Shown here: positions 17,383 through 24,268 of the stretch, in pieces | Numbering within the stretch: the stretch's first letter is position 1 | How the letters are laid out: each line of letters opens with the position of its first letter | NCBI RefSeq assembly: GCF_019207085.1 | Contig: NZ_JAATOM010000005.1 | Span: 1 to 64,000, forward strand | Source: Variovorax sp. dw_308 | GTDB lineage: Bacteria > Pseudomonadota > Gammaproteobacteria > Burkholderiales > Burkholderiaceae_C | Direction of reading: 5' to 3' | Length of the DNA: 64,000 nt | Program-made: the position numbers and the translations under genes | The notes under the pieces: generated by a model | Told to the model about the DNA's origin: nothing | Database searches by the model: none | The model's input: the letters and a program-made list of their open reading frames with translations, nothing else

Positions 17383-18321
17383 ATGATGAATCCGCTGCGA
17401 AGCCGCGCCAACCGAATCCAGGCCCGCAAGGGCAACGCCTCCGCGCCCGCGCCGCTCGACGCATTGGCGCCGCCGCCGGCCGGCGACTACGCCGCCTTCC
17501 TGGCGGCCACGCTGCCGCGGCAGGCCAGCGGCGTATCCCGGCACCGCTTCGGCACGCAGCGCGTGTGGCTGAAGAAGGCCGGCCCGCGCCATGCCATGTG
17601 GCGCTATCACCTGCTCGCCGCCGTCGCGAAGGCGTTCCGGCTCGACGTGCTCACGCCGGTGCCCAACCCGGGCGGCGAGGCGGCCATCGAGATCGAGGCG
17701 CGCCGACTGGGTGCGCTCGGTGAATTGGGCCTGCGCGTGCCCACCGTGCTGGCGCGCCAGGCCGGCGGCGTGCTGATCTCCGACCTGGGCGAGGGCAACC
17801 TGGCGCCCATCGTGCTGAACGAGCGGCTCGACCAGGCCGCCGCGGTGGGCCCCGTCGCGTTGCTGAAGGTGTGGCGCGAAGGGCTCGATGCCATCGCGCT
17901 GGTGCATGCGCGCGGCGCCTACCTGAGCCAAGCCTTTGCACGCAACCTGATGTACTGCCCCGACGGCACCATCGGCTACATCGACTTCGAGGACGACCCC
18001 GGCGAATCGCTGGCGCTGGCCGAATGCCAGGTGCGTGACTGGCTCAGCTACCTGCACTCCACGGCGGCGCTGCTGCATGCGGCCTCCCCGCACGGCGCCG
18101 GGGGCCAGTGGCATGCCGTACTGGCCGACGCCAGCGACGAAGTGCGCGAACGCCTCGCCATTGCCGCGCGACGCATGCGCTGGCTGCGCCACCTGCCCGC
18201 CAACCGGCGCTGGGGCCGCGACACCCAGCGCGTGCGCGCCGTGGCCCGTCTCATGTCGCGCTGGTATTCCCCCAACTTCGATCCGACCACCACGATGTCG
18301 GCGCCGCTGTCCAAGCGATAG
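17383..18321 (+). CDS. BUD32/InaA-like small-molecule or protein kinase
   Basis: A 312-residue protein of the lipopolysaccharide-kinase/BUD32-like group. After a disordered N-terminus (about 1–48) come the Lys-containing strand VWLKKAGPRHAMWRYHLLA, the Glu helix IEIEARRLGALGELG, a catalytic-loop equivalent ALVHARGAYLSQAFARNLMY, and a DFG-like GYIDFEDDPG. These features suggest ATP-dependent phosphotransfer; the substrate may be a lipid or sugar rather than a protein. It follows the glutamate-synthase-like gene closely and may be in an operon with it. Confidence 0.75.
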   Translation: MMNPLRSRANRIQARKGNASAPAPLDALAPPPAGDYAAFLAATLPRQASGVSRHRFGTQRVWLKKAGPRHAMWRYHLLAAVAKAFRLDVLTPVPNPGGEAAIEIEARRLGALGELGLRVPTVLARQAGGVLISDLGEGNLAPIVLNERLDQAAAVGPVALLKVWREGLDAIALVHARGAYLSQAFARNLMYCPDGTIGYIDFEDDPGESLALAECQVRDWLSYLHSTAALLHAASPHGAGGQWHAVLADASDEVRERLAIAARRMRWLRHLPANRRWGRDTQRVRAVARLMSRWYSPNFDPTTTMSAPLSKR

Positions 18322-18330
18322 CGGCAGCGG

Positions 18331-18723
18331 CTACGACACCTCCACGCCCAGCGCCGCCAGACGCTTGCGCAGCGCCAGCACCAGCCTGTCCTTGCTGCGC
18401 AGCGGCGCGCGGTGCGCCACGGCCAGGTCGATGAACATCTGGTCGTCCGGATCCTTGCAGACCACACTGGCACGCGGCGCGGGCTCCACGCGTTGCGCGA
18501 GGCGGTCGAAGTCGGCCAGGACGGCATCTGGCGTGCGCCGGTAGTACGCGAGCCGAGGCACGATCTGCGGATAGCCCAGCACCCGCGCCAGTTCGTCGCG
18601 CATCGCGGGCGTCGCGAGCCAGCGCAGTTCGCCGGCATCGAGCGCGGCCTGCAGCGGCTCGCTGGCCGGGTCGCCGAAGACCAGCAGATCGAGCGCGATG
18701 TTGGTGTCGATGACGATGGTCAT
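18331..18723 (-). CDS. PIN-domain protein without a visible antitoxin
   Basis: A 130-residue COG1569-type PIN protein starting MTIVIDTNIALDLLVFGDP, with TPAMRDELARVLGYPQI, and VVCKDPDDQMFIDLAVAHRA carrying the later active-site Asp residues. It should be a ribonuclease of toxin type. The only neighbours are a kinase (convergent) and an rRNA methyltransferase gene 25 bases upstream on the same strand. No small antitoxin ORF is seen next to it, so it is either solitary or regulated otherwise. Confidence 0.82.
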   Translation of the reverse strand: MTIVIDTNIALDLLVFGDPASEPLQAALDAGELRWLATPAMRDELARVLGYPQIVPRLAYYRRTPDAVLADFDRLAQRVEPAPRASVVCKDPDDQMFIDLAVAHRAPLRSKDRLVLALRKRLAALGVEVS

Positions 18724-18748
18724 TCGATGGGCTTGGCGCGAAGGACCT

Positions 18749-19975
18749 TCAGGCGGCCGGCTTGGCGCGCGCCGACCCGGCCACCATGCTGAACTTGAAC
18801 AGCCGGCACTCGATCGGCCCATTCCACATCGGCACGCGGCGCGATTCCTTCAGCCGCATGCGCTGCGGCAGCTTGAGGTCGGGCGTCAGCACCCAGGCGG
18901 TCCAGCCGGCGTAGTTCTTCTTCCAGTGCGTGGCCAGTTGCGAGAAGAACTCGCCGCCATCCTCGGTCGCCGCCTGCTCGCGTGCGCCGATGCGCGCCAC
19001 GCCACCGACTTCGATGCGCTCGCCATACGGCGGGTTGAGCACGATCACGCCACCCTCGGCCGGCGGCATGCGCTGCAATGCATCGCCGCCACGGAACTCG
19101 ATCGCATCCGCCACCCCGGCGCGCTCCGCATTCCTCTCGGCGAAGTCGACCATCCGGTGCGACACGTCGCTGCCGAACACCGTCACGGCGCCCGCCCCAT
19201 CCGGCGCGGCCACTTCGCTCCTGACAGAACTCCAGACGTGCGCCTGGAACGGCAGCAGCTTCTCGAAGCCGAAGCGCCGCAGCGACCCGGCCGGAATGCC
19301 GCGCGCGATCTGCGCCGCCTCGATGGCGATGGTTCCGCTGCCGCAGCACGGGTCGTACAGCGCTGCACCGGACACCGCCCCCGTCTCCGGGTTCCACCAC
19401 CCGCTCGCGGCCAGCATGGCGGCGGCCAGCGTTTCCTTCAGCGGCGCGTCGCCCTTGTCCTGGCGCCAGCCGCGCTTGAACAGGGGCTCGCCGCTGGTGT
19501 CGATGTAGAGCGTGCAGGCATCGGTGGTGAGGTGGGCGAACACGCGCACGTCGGGCCACTGGGTCTCGATGCTCGGGCGCACGCCGTTGGCCTTGGCGCG
19601 GAAGCGGTCGGCGATCGCGTCCTTGATGCGCAGCGTCGCGAAGTTCAGGCTCTGGAGCGGACTGTGCTGCGCCGTGGTCTCGATCTTGAAGGTCTGCTTC
19701 GGCGTGAACCAGATCTCCCAGGCCACGCCGCTGGCGATGCCGTAGAGGTCGTTCTCGTTGCGGTACGGCGCATGGGCCAGTTCGACCAGCACGCGCTGCG
19801 CCAGGCGGCTGTGCAGGTTGAGCAGCATCGCGTCGCGCCAGCCGGCACGCACGCGCACGCCGCCGCGCAGGGTGAGCAGGTCTTCGCCGACGCGGCCGGT
19901 CAGCGCATGGACCTCCTGCGCCAGGAAGTCTTCCACGCCGGCGGCGCAGGGCAGGAATAGGGATAGATCGTTCAC
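18749..19975 (-). CDS. rlmL: THUMP-domain class I methyltransferase, RlmL-type (23S rRNA G2445)
   Basis: A 408-residue methyltransferase. The N-terminal ferredoxin-like/THUMP region (about 1–160; LFLPCAAGVEDFLAQEV) binds RNA. The catalytic Rossmann domain has DPCCGSGTIAIEAA (SAM binding), VFGSDVSHRMVDFAERNAERAG, and the NPPYGER motif typical of N2-guanine methylation. It corresponds to the RlmL half of E. coli RlmKL, the single-domain form usual in betaproteobacteria. The YcbY-like specificity for G2445 is inferred. Confidence 0.9.
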   Translation of the reverse strand: MNDLSLFLPCAAGVEDFLAQEVHALTGRVGEDLLTLRGGVRVRAGWRDAMLLNLHSRLAQRVLVELAHAPYRNENDLYGIASGVAWEIWFTPKQTFKIETTAQHSPLQSLNFATLRIKDAIADRFRAKANGVRPSIETQWPDVRVFAHLTTDACTLYIDTSGEPLFKRGWRQDKGDAPLKETLAAAMLAASGWWNPETGAVSGAALYDPCCGSGTIAIEAAQIARGIPAGSLRRFGFEKLLPFQAHVWSSVRSEVAAPDGAGAVTVFGSDVSHRMVDFAERNAERAGVADAIEFRGGDALQRMPPAEGGVIVLNPPYGERIEVGGVARIGAREQAATEDGGEFFSQLATHWKKNYAGWTAWVLTPDLKLPQRMRLKESRRVPMWNGPIECRLFKFSMVAGSARAKPAA

Positions 19976-20074
19976 GCTGCCATTGTCGCCCCCGGCGCAA
20001 GTCAGACAGAAGGTGTAGCGCGCATGGGGGCCCGGGCCGGGGTGCGGGGCCCTCTATAGTCCCTGCTTTCTCCC

Positions 20075-21832
20075 ATGAGTTCCACGTCCGCGCCCGACAA
20101 CGCCGCGCCGCCGGCTTCACGCTTCGCCGTGCAGTGCGAGGTGCTGCGCCTGAGCGCGCAACCCACCGGTCCGGCGCTGGTCGTGCAGTTCCTGCTGGAC
20201 TGCGGCGTGGCCATGCTGTTCGCCTGGCAATACGCATTCACGCCCGCGATGATGTGGCTGGCGCTGGTCGGCTTCACGACGGCGGTGCGTGGCTTCTTCC
20301 CGCAGCATCCGCCGACCCCGCTCACGCCGGAGAACCTGCCGGGCGCGCTGCGGGTCCACACCTGGCGCATCGCGATGCACGAGGCCGCGCACGGCGCCGC
20401 CGGCGTGCTGCTGTTCAACCCCAGGGAGCCGGTGGAGCAACTGTTGCTTGCCACCGTCATCATGGCCATGACGCTGTCGTCGGCGTTCTCGGTGTCGTAC
20501 TACACGCCGGCGATGCGGCTGGCCATCACGCTGCTGCTGGCGCCCCTCATCGCGATGGGGCTGATCTTCGGCTCCCCGGTGATGCGCACGGCGTCATTGC
20601 TCGGCGTGGGCCTGATGGTGATGGTGTGGAAGCTGGTCACCGACCGCTCGCGCCACCTGGAAGAAAACATCATGCGGCGCCATGAGGAGAGCACGCTGCG
20701 CGAGCAGGCCCAGACCGGGCTGCGCGAATCGGAGCATGCGCAGGCCGAGCGGCTGCGCTTCTTCTCCGCCGCCAACCATGACCTGCGCCAGCCGGTCATG
20801 GCGATCGGCCTGCAGGCCGAGGTGCTGCGCCAGCAACTCGAGACCGACACGCCCAAGCACGTCGTGGCGCAGACCGTGATCGCCCTGTCCCAGGCGCAGC
20901 AGGCGCTGGAGGGACTGACCAACCAGCTCCTCGAGATCGGCCGCATCGAGGCCGCGGCCGACCCGCTCAAGCCCGGCCCGATCGCACTCGGCCCGATGCT
21001 GCGCGAACTGGCCCGCCACTCCACGCGCGTGCGGGTGCGCTGCCCCGCCAGCGCGCTGGCCTGGACCGACGCCGTGGCGCTGCGCCGCGTGCTCGGCAAC
21101 CTGACCGACAACGCCCTCAAGTTCGCGCCGCAGGGCCGCGTGCTGCTGGCGGTGCGGCGCGGCCGCACTGCTGCGACGTGGCGCGTGGAAGTGCGCGACA
21201 ACGGCATCGGCATCGCGCCGGACATGCAGCAGCGCGTGTTCGGCGACTTCGAGCAGATCGGCAACGTGGAGCGCAACCTGCAGCGCGGGCACGGGCTGGG
21301 CCTGGCCATCGTGCGCCGGCTGGCCGATCGGCTGGGCTTCGTGGTCACGCTGCGCTCGGCGCCGGGGCGTGGATCGGTTTTCGGCTTCGATCTGGAAGCG
21401 GCGCCGGCCGACCTGGTGCTGCCAGAGGCCATCGGCACCGAAACCAACGCCGCCCACATGCTGCCGCTGCGCCCCGGCATGGCGGTGCTGGTGGTGGAAG
21501 ACAACACCGTGGTGGCCGACAGCATCGCGGCGCTGCTGCGCCACTGGAAAGCCGAGCCGCGCGTGTATGCCAATGCGTCCGAGGCGCTGGCGCTGGCCGA
21601 CCTGGACGCGATCGACGTGGCGCTGTGCGACATCCGGCTGCCGGGGGACCTGGATGGGGTGGCCCTGGCGGACCTCCTGCAGACCCAGCGGCCGGATCTG
21701 ACGATTGCGCTGGTGTCGGCGGATATCGAGCCGGTGACGCAGCGGTTGGCGCGGCAGCGGGGGTGGCATGCGTTGCGCAAGCCGGTGCAGGCGGGGGAGT
21801 TGCGGGCGGTGTTGGCGGCGGCGCAGGCGTGA
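20075..21832 (+). CDS. Membrane hybrid histidine kinase with receiver domain
   Basis: A 585-residue hybrid sensor kinase. Five or so hydrophobic segments occupy residues 35–186. A helical linker leads to the dimerisation domain with phospho-acceptor His235 in FFSAANHDLRQPV, then the HATPase domain (NLTDNALKFAP N-box, VEVRDNGIGIAPDMQ G1-box, GHGLGLAIVRRLAD G2-box). The C-terminal receiver (about 468–585) has acidic pocket Glu475/Asp476, phospho-acceptor Asp519 in CDIRLPG and Lys569 in LRKPV. No separate response regulator gene is adjacent, so its output partner is elsewhere. The signal sensed by the membrane domain is unknown. Confidence 0.92.
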   Translation: MSSTSAPDNAAPPASRFAVQCEVLRLSAQPTGPALVVQFLLDCGVAMLFAWQYAFTPAMMWLALVGFTTAVRGFFPQHPPTPLTPENLPGALRVHTWRIAMHEAAHGAAGVLLFNPREPVEQLLLATVIMAMTLSSAFSVSYYTPAMRLAITLLLAPLIAMGLIFGSPVMRTASLLGVGLMVMVWKLVTDRSRHLEENIMRRHEESTLREQAQTGLRESEHAQAERLRFFSAANHDLRQPVMAIGLQAEVLRQQLETDTPKHVVAQTVIALSQAQQALEGLTNQLLEIGRIEAAADPLKPGPIALGPMLRELARHSTRVRVRCPASALAWTDAVALRRVLGNLTDNALKFAPQGRVLLAVRRGRTAATWRVEVRDNGIGIAPDMQQRVFGDFEQIGNVERNLQRGHGLGLAIVRRLADRLGFVVTLRSAPGRGSVFGFDLEAAPADLVLPEAIGTETNAAHMLPLRPGMAVLVVEDNTVVADSIAALLRHWKAEPRVYANASEALALADLDAIDVALCDIRLPGDLDGVALADLLQTQRPDLTIALVSADIEPVTQRLARQRGWHALRKPVQAGELRAVLAAAQA

Positions 21833-21836
21833 GGGG

Positions 21837-23057
21837 CTACGGCGACTTGGCGTAGGTCATGCCGTCGGCCCATATGTCCCGGATCTTTTCTAGCAAGTCC
21901 TTCGGGATTCGCTGGTCGCTGGTCGCCTGATCCAGCGTCTTCTGCATCCCCTGGGCGACGCGCGCGAGAACGAGTTCGGGCTTCGCGACGCCGCAGACCT
22001 TGCTGCCGAAGCGCAGCAACTCCTCCGTCGTCGGGTAAGCCTTCGTGTGGCCCTTGCCGGCGAAGAGCTTGAGCGCCAGGGTACGGTCCTCGAGCTCGGG
22101 CCCGCCTGCATAGCGCGTGTAGCGGTAGATCGCGGTGGTCACCACGTCGAACATCGGCGCCAGGCGGCAATCCGACGTCGAGGTGTAGAGCAGGCCGTAG
22201 TTCTTGAGGTGGCCATCCCCGTTGCGCACCATGATGCTGAGCGCCACCTGCTCGAAGAAGCGCGCCAGGTTTTCACTGGGCAGCTGGAGGTACTGCATCA
22301 GCTCGGCGATGCGCTGGTAGCTCCCGTGGTACTTCCGGTCGGACTGGATGTCGCGCACCCGAAGATTCATCAGCGCGGCGATGTCCTCGAAACCGATCCG
22401 GGAGCCGTCCGCCGCGATGTCGAACCGGTCCACGAGCAGCAGTTGCCCGTCGTCCGAGAGGTCGAAGGTAGGCGTCTCGATCCCGGCGTGGCCCGCGGCC
22501 GACAGGCACATGAACTCGTTCGCCGCAAGGCCCGGATAGGACGGTGCGGCGGCCTTCACGATGATCGTGGGCACTGGAACGGTCACCCGATCCGGCACCA
22601 TGACCTTCGGCTGCATGCCGGCAATGCCGGCGCCCGTGCGCAGGTAGGCCCGCACCAGTTCGTCGAACACCTCGGGCGTGTAGCGGGTGGCGAGCAGCGT
22701 CTTGCGGTCGATGACATGTGGCGCCGCTGGCGGCTCCATCCCCGCCAGCCGAAAGCCCAGCCGCCCGATGCCGTTGGACCCGATCACTGCGAGCAGGTGC
22801 ATCGGCGTGAGTTGCTGCTTGGGAAACATCGCCCGCAGACGCAGGTACAGGTCACCCTCCGGAAGGTTCTGATCCATGACCGCGAAGAAGTCGCGGTCAT
22901 GGTACGTCGGACGGGTCGGCGGCATGAGCAGCGCGACTGCGGGCTGCTCCGCCCGGATGTCGAGATAGCGGAACTCGTAGACCGAGTGCTTGAGCAACTG
23001 TCCGGCTGGAACGTCGGCGATCTCGACTTCGAGCTGCCTGATCTTTTCAGGAAGCAT
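21837..23057 (-). CDS. hipA: HipA-family serine/threonine kinase toxin
   Basis: A protein of about 406 residues of the HipA type. It has an N-terminal HipA_N-like part (to about 110) and a C-terminal kinase core with ATP-lysine in PTIIVKAAAPSYP (Lys168), Glu181 in AANEF, catalytic loop MVRNGDGHLKNYGLL (Asp281) and metal site LAPMFDVVT. HipA of E. coli phosphorylates glutamyl-tRNA synthetase to induce dormancy; the target here is not known. It overlaps hipB by 11 bases. Three in-frame ATGs lie within 15 bases (23072, 23066, 23057); I chose the last because GAGGA precedes it at suitable spacing. Confidence 0.9.
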   Translation of the reverse strand: MLPEKIRQLEVEIADVPAGQLLKHSVYEFRYLDIRAEQPAVALLMPPTRPTYHDRDFFAVMDQNLPEGDLYLRLRAMFPKQQLTPMHLLAVIGSNGIGRLGFRLAGMEPPAAPHVIDRKTLLATRYTPEVFDELVRAYLRTGAGIAGMQPKVMVPDRVTVPVPTIIVKAAAPSYPGLAANEFMCLSAAGHAGIETPTFDLSDDGQLLLVDRFDIAADGSRIGFEDIAALMNLRVRDIQSDRKYHGSYQRIAELMQYLQLPSENLARFFEQVALSIMVRNGDGHLKNYGLLYTSTSDCRLAPMFDVVTTAIYRYTRYAGGPELEDRTLALKLFAGKGHTKAYPTTEELLRFGSKVCGVAKPELVLARVAQGMQKTLDQATSDQRIPKDLLEKIRDIWADGMTYAKSP

Positions 23058-23322
23058 CGTCGTCATCCTCATGACCGAAGCGTTCGGTGACTTCCTCCAG
23101 CGTCGGCATGCCCAGGCGCTCCAGGCGGATCGTCAGGTCCATGGCGCGGAGGATGTCGAAGAGGGAGGCGAGGGTGATGTCTTCCCCTCGCTCCAGGCGG
23201 TAGATTACGTTGCGCGCGCGGCCGGAGCGCGATGCAATGTCGGTTGCTTTGAGGCGGCCCTCCTTGCGCGCACGGTGGATTGCCTGGCCTAGCTCGATCG
23301 GGAGTCGGATTTTGTCCTTCAT
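23047..23322 (-). CDS. hipB: HipB-like XRE-family antitoxin and repressor
   Basis: A 91-residue helix-turn-helix protein starting MKDKIRLPIELGQAIHRARK, with the HTH in LKATDIASRSGRARNVIYRLERGEDI and an acidic tail GHEDDDDAS. As in other hipBA operons the antitoxin comes first and overlaps the kinase gene. It is expected to bind HipA and repress the operon. An upstream Met three codons earlier is possible. Confidence 0.88.
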   Translation of the reverse strand: MKDKIRLPIELGQAIHRARKEGRLKATDIASRSGRARNVIYRLERGEDITLASLFDILRAMDLTIRLERLGMPTLEEVTERFGHEDDDDAS

Positions 23323-23323
23323 G

Positions 23324-23349
23324 CGGCACATTTTCAAGACAAAGTGCCG
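23324..23349. promoter_or_regulatory. Inverted repeat at the hipB start, possible autoregulatory operator
   Basis: Perfect 6-base arms CGGCAC and GTGCCG separated by 14 bases, immediately upstream of the hipB ATG. The position fits a site where HipB(A) could repress its own promoter; the sequence differs from the E. coli HipB operator, so the call rests on symmetry and location. Confidence 0.3.
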
Positions 23350-23406
23350 GGCAAGTCCATCAAGAAGGACACCAAGGGCTACGATAACCGTCGCTGTTGC
23401 AAAATT

Positions 23407-23416
23407 GAATGCATTC
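23407..23416. promoter_or_regulatory. Ten-base palindrome upstream of fitA
   Basis: GAATGCATTC is a perfect palindrome 46 bases before the fitA start, in the 140-base spacer shared by hipBA and fitAB. FitA-type ribbon-helix-helix proteins bind palindromes in their own promoters, so this is a candidate site. Ten-base palindromes also arise by chance. Confidence 0.25.
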
Positions 23417-23462
23417 CACAAAAATGACTTCATCGATTGCACCAATGAAAGGGTGAATGCAA

Positions 23463-23702
23463 ATGCCTGTCATCACCGTACGAAACCTGCCCGACGAAGT
23501 GCACCGCGCGCTCCGCGTGCGCGCCGCCACGCACGGTCGTAGCACCGAAGCCGAAATCCGCGACATCCTCGAAGCGGCCGTCAAACCCGAAGGGCGAGTC
23601 AAGCTGGGCTCCTTGCTGGCCGATATTGGCCGCGAGCTTGGCGGAATCGATCTCGAGATCCAACGGGACAAGACGCCTGCGCAACCCCTGGCATTTGAAT
23701 GA
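23463..23702 (+). CDS. FitA-like ribbon-helix-helix antitoxin
   Basis: A 79-residue protein whose first strand and two helices, MPVITVRNLPDEVHRALRVR and THGRSTEAEIRDILEAAV, are the classic FitA/VapB ribbon-helix-helix DNA-binding unit. The C-terminal part should neutralise the PIN toxin encoded next. The start at 23463 has AAGGG nine bases before it; an ATG two codons upstream is too close to that site. It overlaps the toxin gene by four bases (ATGA). Confidence 0.9.
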   Translation: MPVITVRNLPDEVHRALRVRAATHGRSTEAEIRDILEAAVKPEGRVKLGSLLADIGRELGGIDLEIQRDKTPAQPLAFE

Positions 23703-24115
23703 TCCTGCTCGATACGAATGTCATTTCCGAGCCCATGCGCGTGCCTGACGGCAACGTCGTGGCCTGGATCGACGCGCAGCCAATCGAAACGCTCTACCTG
23801 GCTGCGATCACTGTCGCTGAGCTGCGCTTCGGCGTCGCAGCGATGCCTGCAGGGAAGAGGCGGGATGCCTTGCACGATCGCCTCGAAACGCGCGTGCTGC
23901 CTCTGTTCACGGGGCGCGTCCTCCCATTCGACTTGGCCGCGTCGCAGGCCTATGCCGAACTAATGGCGCGAGCGCGGGCCGCTGGCTTGGCAATTGGCGC
24001 GTCGGACGGTTACATCGCAGGGATTGCAAGCGCCAACGGATTTGCGGTAGCCACGCGCGACACCAGCCCCTTCGAGGCAGCGGGGTTGACGGTCATCAAC
24101 CCCTGGGAAGGGTAG
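23699..24115 (+). CDS. FitB-like PIN-domain toxin
   Basis: A 138-residue PIN-domain nuclease of the FitB/VapC type. MILLDTNVISEPMR holds Asp5, ITVAELRFGVAAMPAGKRR holds Glu41, and GLAIGASDGYIAGIASANGF holds Asp103, followed by VATRDTSPFEAAGLTVINPW, the usual closing segment. All acidic active-site residues are present, so it should be an active RNase toxin restrained by the FitA-like partner. Divergent from hipBA. Confidence 0.92.
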   Translation: MILLDTNVISEPMRVPDGNVVAWIDAQPIETLYLAAITVAELRFGVAAMPAGKRRDALHDRLETRVLPLFTGRVLPFDLAASQAYAELMARARAAGLAIGASDGYIAGIASANGFAVATRDTSPFEAAGLTVINPWEG

Positions 24116-24268
24116 TCAGGGCGAACGCCGGGGCGCGCGAACTCTTGTCGGATTTCCTAGACGCCAGGTTCCAACTCCAAGCCTGTTTGTCGCAAAATTT
24201 CGAGCAACAGGGCCCTCTTGTCGTGAATTTCAGCATCGATGTGACGAGCGCCCAGTCCAGCTACCCCC

